Source: Polytrichum commune
Taxonomy: Eukaryota > Streptophyta > Polytrichopsida > Polytrichales > Polytrichaceae
Direction: 5' to 3'
DNA: 60,000 nucleotides
Assembly: GCA_950295325.1 (NCBI GenBank)
Contig: OX485806.1
Span: 17,548,001-17,608,000, forward strand
Below the pieces are notes generated by a model. The model had not been told where the DNA came from. It did not search any database and saw only the letters and a list, made by a program, of their open reading frames with translations. Every line of letters begins with the position of its first letter. Positions within the stretch are counted from its first letter, which is position 1. The position numbers and the translations under genes are program-made. Positions 24,695 to 35,746 of this stretch are shown in pieces.

Positions 24695-24857
24695 AGGTTC
24701 AAGACGACCCTAAACTATTAGATGATAGTGGAGAGGTACCCAAAACCAAATGGAGTGGTTGGCAGTTCGATTCCCAGCCGTGCATTCTTCTCTCTACTTG
24801 ATGAAAAAACTAGCCAAGTGGCCACATGCCTCTTGTGTTCCAAAAAAAAAGGTTCAA
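24695..24857 (+). mobile_element. tRNA-derived SINE with poly(A) tail
   Basis: The element spans 24703-24849, flanked by the direct repeat AGGTTCAA (24695-24702 and 24850-24857). A pol III A-box-like word (TAGATGATAGTGG, 24718-24730) is followed about 35 bp later by a perfect B box AGTTCGATTCC (24764-24774) in a T-arm-like context. The body then runs to an A9 tail at 24842-24850. Internal pol III boxes, short body, 3' A-run and target duplication together define a tRNA-derived SINE. It lies between the two Harbinger-like MITEs. Confidence 0.78.
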
Positions 24858-25223
24858 CCTTTAACGTAAGAGAATCAAACAAAATACAATGCCATGTTGT
24901 CTATGGCTTTTTTGTCTTCTTATTTCTTTTAAGGATATTGCCTATTTTTGGTCAACTTTTGAGCCTGTGATGAAATTCTTGGAAATTTTATAAAAACAAA
25001 AGTCAATTCAATGAGAACTAGCTTCACTCCTACGGTGTGGTAAATATGTGGACCATATGTTCTCATTCTTTTGAATCTAACACCTATACTTAAGTTGGCA
25101 TGAGGTGAGTCTTGTTGTTAAGAATTGCACCAAAAAGACAAGTGTTATGATGAGATTGGATTCTGCTTAAAATATGCATCAAATTAATTAACCATTCTAG
25201 TATAGGTTTTAAAGCTTACACCA
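24858..25223. other. Intergenic DNA, nothing recognised
   Basis: Short AT-rich spacer between the SINE and the second Harbinger-like MITE. No gene. Confidence 0.5.
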
Positions 25224-25740
25224 TAAGGGCCACTTCACACACGAGACTGAGAGCCCGTGACCAGTAAACTTCAAGCACTCTCATTGGTGGAAAAGGCGGA
25301 GCCGGTCCATGTTCGCTTGACACTATGTTTGAGGGACCAACGGAGTAAGTGAATGCAAGATGGATGTAAAGTCTACATGGATTCCCACATGACATCCAAT
25401 GGATCATGTTTCATGGTCACTTGGATTATTTTCAAAAACCACCTCTTGGAGGTAGGCCTAACACAAAACCGGGAGACCTTGGCACTCCGAATGCTCCCAA
25501 CCGTTGATTTATTCTATTTTATCATGTGTGAGGACCCGCACAAATAGAAATACATTGAAATAGTATTTGGTTGAGGGCATGGTCCCATATGACTTCACAC
25601 TACACTTGAAGGTCCATGACTGCACTACATGATTTTGGAGGTGTGTTGGGACAACCTTTGTACACTTTCTTTTGGGCTCTCACAAATTCATGGTCACGGC
25701 TCTTGGCTTGTGTGTGAAGTGGCCCTAAGAAGGGCCCTTT
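25224..25740. mobile_element. Harbinger/Tourist-like MITE, copy 2
   Basis: The element spans 25227-25737 (511 bp), flanked by TAA (25224-25226 and 25738-25740). Its ends match copy 1 (GGGCCACTTCACACAC). Shared interior includes GAGGGACCAACRGAGTAAG, GCAAGATGGATGTAA and CTTGGAGGTAGGCCTAACA. It is about 44 bp longer than copy 1. The overlapping open frames on both strands are by-products of this element. Confidence 0.87.
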
Positions 25741-25857
25741 GCAATCATTTAGAGGGGAAGGATCTTCACTTTGACTTTTTACAACTTTTACATCTCCACA
25801 TTCTTTCCAAATTAAGATTGATTTGCATGTCAAAAATTTCAAGCTCTAAATTTATAG

Positions 25858-25985
25858 TTGTTTGTTGAAAACCCCACATTACACAACCCGAGTGCTCGCT
25901 GTAAATGGGGAATCCTATAATTGAAGGAGAATATTTTTGCCCAATACATGGTCCCATGGAACACAACTACGGAGATGAGTAATGT
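25858..25985 (+). pseudogene. Unidentified coding remnant, copy 3 (plus)
   Basis: Nucleotide similarity to the remnants at 10953 (minus) and 47303 (plus): GTTGAAAACCCCACATTACACAACC, AATGGGGAATCCTATAATTGAAGGAGAATA, then CATGGTCCCATGGAACACAACTA. The reading frame is broken by a stop and shifts. It starts about 120 bp after the Harbinger-like MITE ends. Confidence 0.45.
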
Positions 25986-26652
25986 TATGTACCTCATTTC
26001 CAAAACTTGTAATGGCAATCTTTGTGATTTGAAGTCACCAACTAGATGAGCAAATTTTTGATTGGATCAAGTGGCCAAGATTGTGTGTGGAGTTGGAAAA
26101 GACCCACAATAACAACACATGTCTCAGGTTGGTGAGTTAACCATGTCATCCTTTTGAATTTGAAGAGGTGTAAGTAGTACATTGTTTATGGTATTTAGTG
26201 TCACTTACTCTTTGGAGTTACATTGCGCTATAACTTATTACTATGGATGTCATTTTTTACAGACAAAGGTCAAATTGGTTGTTTGGACACTACACGACAT
26301 TATAATCTTTACTTAAAATTTACTTGTACATTAGAATAGTATGTTAGCTGAAGTGTAACAATAGTGTGATATAAAGAGCTCATCTACCAATTTGCCAAAT
26401 TACATCATACAAAACTTTGTGACAATGGAAGAGGGAGAGAAGGAATTATAGTATACGAGCATACCTCTCATACATCCAACATAAAAGCCTTGAAGAGTAT
26501 ACAACCCGGAGGTTACTTTTCTTAGTTGACTTGACATTCAAAATATTTTTTTAAAATCCAAATTTAGTATACTCCAAATCACTCCATATCATTTGAAAGA
26601 AATCAGCAACAAACCTACAGGAGGTCAAGGTTTATGTTGGATAAGAGTACGC

Positions 26653-26712
<60 letters not shown>

Positions 26713-26917
26713 TCTCTCAGGAGAGCATGTTCTCTTTATTGTGAATAGTTTTACATAATTCTTCATCCTCTCCTCCTTTGGTTTGCCCTTTCCCTTGGTA
26801 GGTGTTGTGATTCCATGTGAATGGTTTATGCAAATAAAATAAAATGTTGTATTATTTTCTTACTTCAAAAGGCATGTGGATCTTATGTGGTCACTCAACT
26901 TCTTAATTGGATTGAGG
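25986..26917. other. Intergenic DNA with MITE fragment and (TC)n
   Basis: About 26179-26320 resembles the left half of the family B MITE (CATTGTTTATGGTATTTAGT, TTGTTTGGACACTA) without a matching right end. A (TC)n microsatellite lies at 26657-26718. No gene. Confidence 0.55.
26657..26718. repeat. (TC)n microsatellite, ~31 units
   Basis: Interrupted once by a G at 26700. Confidence 0.95.
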
Positions 26918-27527
26918 GGTGCAACCATGATCAGGTGTACCAAAAAAGTGCTTTGGTATACTAAGACCGTACTTGTTTTGGTCAAATGCCTAAAGTAGTA
27001 GCAAAGTATTGTTTAAGTTGGATTTCTTTTCACGGCGACCTCAATTGTTGTGTTATATACTCAAATGTAGAATGCCAAGATGTGATCTTCAAAACTTATC
27101 ATTGAAAGTGATGTTAAAAAACAAATGACCAAATTTGGGGTTGGACGTAAATTTCATGACCTTAAATAGTTTAAAGTTGGATGTTTTTAATATTCCTTAA
27201 ATTCATTATACACTTGAGGGCATCTTAATTTTTTTAAAGAAAATACATAAATTTAATGTAATTTTTGTAACATTTAAAACAAATTCTAAACAATTACTTG
27301 CTCAATATCACCTATTGTACACCATTTTCACCGTCTTGTAAAATATGTAGACTTTTCTTAAAAACAAATCGTCAAGATAATTTGCATGGATTTGAAGACC
27401 AGTGTGTTCTTTAGTTGTTTGTGATTTTTGTCTTCACAAAATTCAAAGATAGTATATAGTTTTGAATCTCTTCCACTTAAACCCGTCCAGGGTTCAGGTT
27501 CTGCCCACTTGACCTTGCTTGTAGCCT
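26918..27527 (-). mobile_element. ~600-bp TIR repeat, family C, copy 1 (diverged)
   Basis: The left end GGTGCAACCATGATCAGGTG is followed by CCAAAAAAGTGCTTTGGTATACTAAGACC, then TACTCAAATGTAGAATGCCAAG and ATCTTCAAAACTTATCATTGAAAGTGAT. The same words occur in the copies at 57379 (same orientation) and, inverted, at 48005, 52242 and 58319. The right end near 27527 (CTTGCTTGTAGCC) is worn. No coding region is apparent. Confidence 0.7.
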
Positions 27528-27870
27528 AAGTGATATATATATATAGCCAAGCTAGTGGTTAATATTGAACGCCCAAAAGACACGTGTCACAATAAGATTG
27601 GACTTTGTACTCGGAATATAAACACCATTGTAGGTTCAATAATTAACATAATTGGTAGGTCTAATGCAATCATTCAAGGCGAGAATCTTGACTTTTACCT
27701 TTTATGACTATTGCATCTCACCTCTAGTTATGAAACTTGAAATCACAAACCTTACAATCCACAAATTCTAACATGATATGGTCCAATGACTGAATTTGTT
27801 TGTGGAGTTGGAAGTTGTTACAATAGGGTTGCATGTGTTACAAGACATTTTTTTTAGGTTTGGGGTTCAT

Positions 27871-28088
27871 GACGTCTATGTAAATTCATTCACTATAGAC
27901 AAAGAGGTTGTAATAAAAAAATCCCTCATAAGGTTGAGAACCTGTTCATTCCAGTTGGACCCACTAACTAATTTGGGGTCTTTGATGCCATTTCTAAAGT
28001 TGTATATTCTTAAATATATAATCATACTCAGGCCACATAATAGTTCTTTGTGTTTTCACCTTTGTAACGGATGAGTTTACATAAACAC
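27871..28088. repeat. Inverted-end repeat, unit 1 of two
   Basis: It begins GTCTATGTAAATTCATTC and ends GGATGAGTTTACATAAACAC, which is close to the inverted form of the start. The interior aligns with the next unit (AAGGTTGAGNNCTGNTTCATTCCA, GCCATTTCTANAGT, TTTTCACCTTT). Probably a small MITE present twice in tandem. Confidence 0.6.
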
Positions 28089-28126
28089 TAGAAACCTTGG
28101 GCCAACTTTGGAGGCATGGGATTCAT

Positions 28127-28357
28127 GGTGTCTATGTAAACTCATCCATCTTGGATGACATGCCCTAATAAAATCAAGTCCACTACAAGGTTGAGGGCTG
28201 ATTCATTCCAACTGAACTCCATGAGAGTCTAGACCAATTCGAGATCTTGGGTGCCATTTCTAGAGTCAAATCATCTAAAAACATGCATTTATAGGTCATA
28301 GATCAAGTCACTATGTTCTCACCTTTTGCAATGGATGAGTGAGTTTACATAGACACC
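28127..28357. repeat. Inverted-end repeat, unit 2 of two
   Basis: It begins GGTGTCTATGTAAACTCATC and ends with TTTACATAGACACC preceded by GGATGAGTGAG, inverted ends of about 20 bp apart from a 4-bp GTGA duplication on the right. It is a diverged copy of 27871-28088, 38 bp downstream of it. Confidence 0.65.
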
Positions 28358-28526
28358 AACTTTGGAGTTCTTATAGATGTGTAATCGTACACGGGTGTAA
28401 TAAAGAAAGAAATACAATCGATTTGTGAGCCCAAGTCCATGATGAAGGTAGGTTGTATGAGATGGACAGATGAATGTGGGCCTTGGGTGTCACAACCCAC
28501 CTTCAACTACTTCGGCCACACACTTT

Positions 28527-28612
28527 GGTCTTGTGTACGAGTTTATGGAAGCCGATCTATATCACAATCTCCAAACAAAAGACAACCGAGATCATCATAA
28601 TTTCTTTGTCAC
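28527..28612 (+). pseudogene. MAP-kinase-like fragment
   Basis: The plus-strand frame through this segment reads LVYEFMEADLYHNLQ, then RDHHNFFV. In plant MAP kinases the segment after the gatekeeper has the form VFELMES-DLH followed about a dozen residues later by EHH-FFL. The shared spacing and the E-M-E-DL and HH-FF residues suggest a captured or decayed piece of a MAP kinase exon. It is only about 28 residues. Flanking sequence (IAHGGHTSRPL after it) does not continue into the HRD catalytic loop. Chance similarity is possible. Confidence 0.3.
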
Positions 28613-31600
28613 ATGCATCGCCCATGGAGGCCACACGAGTAGGCCACTTAGTGCATTTTACGATCAATGTGCGGTATAATATAGGGAGGATGGAATTCAT
28701 TTGGAATTAAATTTATGAAGGAATTACAAACACATAAGGGTCCAATCCAAGTAGACAATCCCATTATAAGTATATTAGATAGGTATACAATGTGCGCCAT
28801 TACTTTTTAGTAGAATCGATAGAGGGGTATCAATTTAGGTTATCCTTTTTTGGGTACCTAGATAGGATTTTCTTTGTGCTTGTGTGCAGACTCCTATGGA
28901 GCAGGTGTTGTGTTTTTTAGAACACAATCATTTATCCTTTTGGTGAATACACCTACACTTTTGTAATGGATATGGTGTATGATGTATTAGTTGTTGATAT
29001 AGTTGTGTATGATATGCAAGTGTGATGTAGTTGTGTTTTGTTTGATTTATTAGATTGGTATATGCTAGTGTTTGTGTTCTATATGCTTCAATTAAACCAG
29101 TTGGAAGCACTGAATTTATAATCTTCATGGTAAAAATAATTTATTAGGTCTAATTTGTAAACATATGGGAGTCAATGTTTTTTTTGTTCAAGGTTGTATT
29201 ATATGATATGGTAAATCTGTTGAATGTAAGGGCCATTTACTCAACATATGGAAATGTCCAGAAAAAAAAAGTTGGTCCCGTCGGAGGTATTTTCCCCTTG
29301 GTGGTTGTACTTTGATTACCTTTCTTGTAATTAACTGTCATTTTATTTGCACCCAAAAAAAAATCTCCCGAATGTATTTAAAAAAGAAACGTTGCAATGA
29401 CCCTTGAAATTGAAAGTCACATAAGGTGAGCTTACCCAATACCCAAGCATAATTTACCCCTTGGGCAGCGGACTCTTCATATAATGTACGAACTTATGTG
29501 AGTGTCAAAAGGTGTGTTATTTTAGGCATTAACCTACATAATATACATATGAGAGAGGTAATATTTTTCTATAGTGTGTACATATAGAAAGGCTTTGAAG
29601 ATTTTGAAGTAAAAATAAACAAACGAAAGGGGCCCTAAGGTTTAGAGATTTTTTTTGACAATAGGTGTGTTAGTTTCATATGATTCGCATTTTCATCCAT
29701 TGTTGTCATATGGTAAAAGTCCTTAATGACTACCTTGCCCATTATTGTTAGGGTTTGCATTTGGGTTCTAGGTTTTACAAACTAGAGGATCTTGGAGCAC
29801 TCGTGGGCTCTCTTGAGATTTGCTCTTTGGATCATGGTTAAGTTATTATGCTTTTGTCTTTGTTTGTTTGATGCAATCGTTGATTTACATGCTATGGATG
29901 AAAAAATGATCAATAACTTTCTTGTTGGAAAGTGAAAGTGGATTTGTTAAGTAGTAAAGGCCTATTTAGATCATGATTATTGTTTTGTATATGTAGTGGA
30001 GGCATCTATCACATTAATTTAGAAAGCTTAGTATAAACACATGAGTCCGTTTTCTAGCATGCCATTAGTACATATGCATTTGTTTTTCTATGTAAACATG
30101 CCGTATATAGGGGGTTCAATTTCATAGTGACCCACGCATGTCATTTAGGTATCCAATGAAGAGTCCATCCCTTGGGAGTTTACCGTAGTGGTCTTTAATG
30201 CATTGCCATAGTAAGGCATGTTACCACATGCCCATAGTACCCATTGGGAAAGGAGCCTAATGGTCAACTTGTATAAATAGACCCAATAATTACCAACATT
30301 CAATGTTTGAGCACAAACCAAAGGACTCAATTTTTCGAGAAGAATTGGATGGTTAGAAATGGAAAGTGTTGTGTGAAGATAGAATTATGCAAGTGCATGT
30401 ACAAGGAAAATTTGAACCCGCATCCTTTCCATACTTGCCATGCTATGCTAAAGTCCATACTTACCATGCTAGCCACCAACTTGAGGAAGATGGAGGAAAC
30501 CTCTTTGAAATGTTTAATCTATTATATGAAGAAGGTGAGGGGTTCATGGTGTATTTTGGTATTTCCTAAAACATTCTTCTGTAGGGAATGCTGTGGGGAT
30601 CAACAAATATAGTCACACCTTATTGTTTATCATTGAGACATTTAGGGAACAAATGCGAACACAAAACACTTTTACAGTGGAACATTGCACAATTGAAATA
30701 TTACAAGCGTTATGATTACCATGAAGGTAAATACTAGTATTTAGATAAATTTGGACTTTCGGATGGTCCAAAATCATGCATGGATTGTGCGATAACAAGA
30801 AAAAACATAGTGCAACACACACATCTATTTGATCATAAATGCATGATAAAAACCAATGCAAGCCACATGTGACACACAACAACAAAGTTGTGGGAAGAAG
30901 TGACAATATTGAGGGGGTTCAGAAGATGATGTCAACCACCCGTTTTGTCCAAAATTGGCCAAAATGTTCGGAATTGCCTAATATAACTTGGGGTAACATT
31001 ATGCATTAACCCTAAGGTGGCATGGATGGCTATGCCCACACACCTTTCTAGATGGGTGCATTGATAATTACCATAGTAAAATATGCTTGAATACTCATAA
31101 CCAACACATAATCTAGAGCTCATACTATGTACCACTGTCATATAGTTGAAAATCTCTAATTATACAGTTGTAATACAAGTTGTTTATTTTAGGTTCCATA
31201 TATGTTTTGGGTGTACGTACTTTAGGACACGTTCCATAGAGTGGAGCCGCAGTTAAGAATCCCACATTTTGTTGTAGTGGTCGACTTTGTGCAAACATGA
31301 TACCAGTCTAAGTAATTTCTGATACCGTTTTCCATGGGGAAGAAGGAACTGATGAATGTACAACATCTTGAACTAGGGGTCAGCAGACTACGCTCTGGTC
31401 TTCATGTTGATGGGTTAATTTCCTCAGATTGATTCAGATCTGTCTGCCTGAGCTTTATTACAAAACCCCCGTACCAATAAGTTACAACTTACAAACCAGA
31501 ATCATCTTCATATTGCAAACATCACTTGCAGCTCTCTGGATTCTGGAATACAACTTACATAACTTACCAAGAATATAGGCCCATTAAATGTCTCAGAACA

Positions 31601-33719
31601 TCGGGAGTTCCAATACCTTAGAGCTGGAGAGTAAAGGAGTGTTTAAGTCAAAGAAAATTGATGGTGTAAGTTATGGCATGGAAGGGAAGGAAGGATTATG
31701 AAGGCTTTTTGTACAGGTGAGGTTGGATGATTCTCAAGCACTAATGTTTCCTGGCGGTACAGGAGGGGCAGTCAACTATATTTAATGGTAGAGAAGAGAA
31801 ATCTACAGAACAGCAGAGAGAGCGAGATCTGGTAGGCCAGTAAACCCTTTTCCCCCAACCCTCAGATTGGTTGCTGTAATAAGTAAGTAATTTAATCAGT
31901 AGACCGCACAGTACTGTACTTTGACCTATGTGATGATATATTACTACAAGACTCTGAAGGCTCTCGCTTTCCTTATTAACCCACCCTCTTCATGAAAGCT
32001 TCTAATCACATAAAGAGAGGGGTCAGAAGGTGGCCAGGACATGGTCATGGGCCTTGTCAATTAGTGCCAAACGCTCATGTGCTCGGCTTTTAAGAGGCCC
32101 TGGTGCCGGTCCACCCTATTTTCAACAGTCTCCAAGGAATTTGATCCAGGCCTTCCTTTTCACTCAAGGTAAAGAGGTAGACAAGCTTTGTCCTTTTGCC
32201 CCACCCATGTCTGCCAGGTAACATGCTCCTGGCAGGTAGGGAGGCATTGAACATGCAGAGGGAAGGGGGAATCCCCTTTTGGTTAGTGGATATTGCATGA
32301 TGCTCATTCAGTGGTACTACACTTGCAACAATTTGCTATAAGATGAATACTTGGGTATTTGGGCCCTATTGTGGGCACTTCCTGCTCCACATCCAATTTT
32401 GATCATTGAATTGGGTTGGGAATTATCTTGTGCGGTTAGTATTTGCAAACTAAGAAGATTGACATTTTAACTTTAAGAATCGGAGTTGATGAGATGCAAA
32501 AGGTATAAGAGCGTCAAAGTGAAGATTTTCTTGCCCTTTCAAATGACCATATAGGCCCTCCCAAATGTGTGAATTGTTAAAGTTGGAAAAAATGGTGTCT
32601 ATATTTAAACACATACCCAATCTCACTATGACACGTGTCTTTTTGGTGTCCAGTCTTGACTAGAATCCTTGTCATATACCACTGCCATTATAGGTGTTCA
32701 TTTAAGAAGAGTGACCACATAAGGCCCACATACCTGTAAGCTGGAAACCAACACTTTGTCCATTCATGGTCAGAGGGAGGAGGGACGGAGGGAGGGAGGG
32801 AGGGAGAGGGTGGCAGATGTATAATTACCTGCTCTGCACCTGTTGTTGTCTTGATCTACTGGGCACAAGGTAAGATTGCAGGTTTTAGATTTTCTATCCA
32901 TCAAACAATCAAGACTTTGTGAGCAGTGGGTACAGAGAGAGCAAGCTGCTGTAAACTCGAAAGGTACCCGCCTGCAAGGAAGAGAAGTACCCATATCTTT
33001 CAAGTACATCACAGGACGATTTTCGGAGGTACTGCAACTAAGTAATGTTGATTAATTAAGATTAAGCAAATTTCACCCTCACATATGGGATTAATGCCTT
33101 TCTCTTGGCTGCTGCAAACAAGCCTTCTTCTGAATTAACTGTTCTTTACTGCAAGCTGAGTCCTAAGTTACTGCAAGCCTGATATGTTGTCTATAGTAAG
33201 CTACATCAAAAGAGACGCTTGCCACACAATTACTTGAGACTCGTCAAGTAAAAAGATCTTGTGGTGTCATTTCAGTGGAAATACAGAGCGTCCTAGCAAT
33301 CTCTGAAGGGGTAAGCTGGGGCCGGAAAGTGATTGTGATGGGAGGAGCAGAGGAGTGCAATATTTGATAACAGAGGACACAGAATTCAAGTGATGACCCC
33401 TTCAGCTAGCCTGCTCACAGGCATTGAAGGGAAGTTCTGAAAAATCTGCAGCCTGATCTGCAATACGTATCCAGATAGATTATACATATCCGACCCCAGC
33501 AGCAGGAGATTAATACTTAACTTGCATCATGATGCATGTGAAAAAGAAAGAATGGGAAAGGTTGACAATCCTCTGAGCCCACCAGCAGCTGAAAACCAGA
33601 GCACGGGACTGGCAGGGGCAGGTAGCTAGCTGGGGACTGCCAATTAGCCTTTGTTTCTACGTAAAACTACATATACCCTCCTCGGGAGTAGAACCGTAAA
33701 ACACTTTAGAAAAGTGGCC
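28613..33719. other. Intergenic DNA, no gene recognised
   Basis: From 28.6 to 31.2 kb the sequence is AT-rich with only short frames; the 101-codon frame at 30307-30612 has no recognised homology. From about 31.2 kb composition becomes more balanced and I recognise no transposon. GGGA-rich tracts occur at 32776-32810. This may be unique flanking DNA of a gene, but no exon could be defended. Confidence 0.45.
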
Positions 33720-34146
33720 CACGGTTAAGTAATTGATTAGCAACCAGAGCAGGGCTCCTAGCTACACTGTTTGTCTAATTAGTGTGGGTTACCATTCGGA
33801 GTTACGTGTTGCTATAACATTTTACCGACATTATCGTTTCTTACCAACTAAGTTATATCATATTCTCCGATGTGCATCCTAACTACTTATGTTGTTTGGC
33901 AAAAAATGATACTCAGTAAAATGTCATAGCAATGCATAACTTTAAATGGTAATCCACAGTACTTAGACAAAACAGTGTAGCTAGCTGGTCGACATGCTCA
34001 GAGAAGAGTGTCACATAAGTCAGTAAGATTTGGGGCCCAACCCATGAGTTTTATATCAACTGACCTAGAATTACTTCCTTGGGCATCAGGAATGCTTCAT
34101 TAGTACTGTGGGTGTTGCACTATTTTATAGATATACCTATCTCTCA
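33720..34146. repeat. Tandem repeat unit 1, carrying a MITE
   Basis: The unit starts CACGGTTAAGTAATTGATTA and runs through CAACCAGAGCAGGGCTCCTA, AGTCAGTAAGATTTGGGGCC and TTAGTACTGTGGGTGTTGCAC. Without the inserted MITE (33764-33978) it is about 210 bp, matching unit 2 (206 bp). Unit 3 follows at 34353. Confidence 0.85.
33764..33978. mobile_element. MITE (family B-like) inserted in repeat unit 1
   Basis: Inverted ends of about 36 bp read ACACTGTTTGTCTAATTAGT on the left and ACACTGTTTTGTCTAAGTAC on the right. Flanks are CCTAGCT and AGCTAGCTGGTC, so the duplicated target could be TA or a longer TAGCTA. Tandem units 2 and 3 read CTCCTAGGTGGTC and CTCCTAGCTGGTC uninterrupted here, acting as natural empty sites that confirm insertion. 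Confidence 0.88.
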
Positions 34147-34352
34147 CACGGTTAAGTATTTGATTAGCAACCAGAGCAGGGCTCCTAGGTGGTCTTTGTC
34201 GCTAGAAAAGAGTGTAATCCAAGTCAGTTAGATTTTGGGGCCTGTGACCCATGAGTTTGTATCAACATAAAACTACTGCTTTGGGCTTCAGGAGTGCCTA
34301 TTTACTCCCTATTTAGTACTGTGGTGTTGCACTGTTCTATATACCTATCTCA
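34147..34352. repeat. Tandem repeat unit 2
   Basis: It starts CACGGTTAAGTATTTGATTA and aligns with unit 1 along its length (CAACCAGAGCAGGGCTCCTA, GTACTGTGGTGTTGCACTGT). It is an empty site for the MITE in unit 1. Confidence 0.85.
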
Positions 34353-34604
34353 CACGGTTAAGTTCAGAGGGCTCCTAGCTGGTCATGTTCAGAGACGAGC
34401 ATCACATAAGTCAGTAAGATTGTAGGGCCGAGTGACCATCAAAATAATAATAGTAATAATGATATATATGCTTTTCCACTTTCTTTATTTAAATACTGTC
34501 TTTAGCTGAATCAGAAATTTAATACCTAGTTTCTTCGAATGAAGGATTGCTTAATCAGTACTGTGGTATTGCACTGTTTCTTGTATAAACCTATAATCTC
34601 TCAG
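34353..34604. repeat. Tandem repeat unit 3
   Basis: It starts CACGGTTAAGTTCAGAGGGC, lacking about 20 bp that units 1 and 2 have. It keeps CTCCTAGCTGGTCATG and CACATAAGTCAGTAAGATT, then carries about 75 bp of AT-rich extra sequence before rejoining the unit at AATCAGTACTGTGGTATTGC. Confidence 0.8.
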
Positions 34605-35052
34605 CTGTGCAGGCAGATGAGGGAAAGGATCCAAAGCACGGGGGAGAGGAGAGGGACAGTCCAAGACGAGTAATGGAAGAGTCAGAAGCGAAGGACACCG
34701 TTATTTGCAGGCGTGGGAAGGCTGAAGCGCTGGTCTGCCATGTGGTCTGCACCTTCCCAATTTCCCTTTGACTCATCTCTGACCACCTACTAGACCAACC
34801 CTTCGTTTGGAACACTCTTACTTGATTATTACTACCCGTGACGCATGATCAACTGTGTGACCGTGGAAAAAAAAACAAGCTGAGTTGATCTCCAGACATC
34901 AACATTTTGTATCGTAACAGTTAGTAGTTTCCCTCTTAACACGAGGCGGCAGACTGAGGACTAGCTGGTAGTGCCTGAGCGGATGCCTGCTGCATCCACG
35001 TGAGCACAGCAAATCCAGGTTATAAAGTGACAAGAAGAGGGATAATACGTTC
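34605..35052. other. Unique-looking DNA, nothing recognised
   Basis: Balanced composition, short frames on both strands, no defensible gene. Confidence 0.45.
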
Positions 35053-35746
35053 ATCGGCCTCCAGTTGCAGCACCAACAGTTTGAATTGCTGCTGCAGCGT
35101 GAGCTTGAAGCTGAAGCTGTGACGCTGTCAGATTCTTTGATCTGTCTACGAGCTGCTCATGCAGGCAATTGCAGTAGCAATCATTGAGTTGTATAATCTT
35201 CCTGGGTTGGCATCATGTTGGTTCGGGAGGTGAGGTTTATTATAAGCTAGGCATATAAGTTTACCCACTGGCCAAAAGTTATTTGTTACTCATGATTTCA
35301 CCGCGGGGAGCCTGCGTTGAGGTCGATCAGGTAAACAACAACAGTGGTACCTATATATATACACATATATATATATATATATGTATATAAGACTTGGCGT
35401 TTAAGCTTGTTTGTGACCTATTTCTTTGTTGCTGCTGCATTGGTAGCCAAAGTGGTGGCTGAGTCGATCGAGACGTATAGAGTGCTGGGTAATCTTGTTG
35501 AGGTACTGCTGTGAGATGTTGAAGAGAGTGACCAACAACGACATGTAACGCCACAGCACAGGATCGACGGCCAAGAGACAAGCCTGCATGTAACTTTCGT
35601 CCGTATAACCTCGATCAGCCCCACTAAGCAACAACTACTGGAGGGCCCCATGCGATGATCCTGAGCACACCCAAGTAGGTAGTTGCCTTCAGGACCACAG
35701 CAAACTTGGAACAGTCTTCGTCATGCTGGCTGCCTCCCTCGTTGCA
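35053..35746 (-). pseudogene. Coding-like segments of an unrecognised gene
   Basis: Three minus-strand stretches look exonic. The first begins at 35746 after a good acceptor (pyrimidine tract then ACCCAG) and reads CNEGGSQHDEDCSKFAVVLK through LRIIAWGPP to a stop at 35624. The second, in another frame, opens at 35634 and reads GADRGYTDESYMQACLLAVD, PVLWRYMSLLVTLFN and DRLSHHFGYQ, with codon third positions mostly G or C. It is open to a TAA near 35401. After a gap containing a TA microsatellite, a third stretch (about 35186-35053) reads HEQLVDRSKNLTASQLQLQA and ends TGGR-stop. The first two overlap by a few bases in different frames, so there is a frameshift or a missed splice. I do not recognise the family; either a broken gene or the 3' end of a live gene with wrongly guessed joints. 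Confidence 0.35.
35352..35390. repeat. (TA)n microsatellite
   Basis: TA repeats interrupted by ACAC and GT; lies between the second and third coding-like segments. Confidence 0.9.

Noticed and set aside
25600-25868. Overlapping ~80-codon frames on both strands
   Set aside because: They lie almost wholly within the second Harbinger-like MITE, whose related copy at 23901 does not keep them open.
35053-35190. Plus-strand reading of the same interval (LQHQQFELLLQRELEAEAVT...)
   Set aside because: Also looks coding-like, but it lacks partner segments on the plus strand, whereas the minus strand has two further stretches above it.
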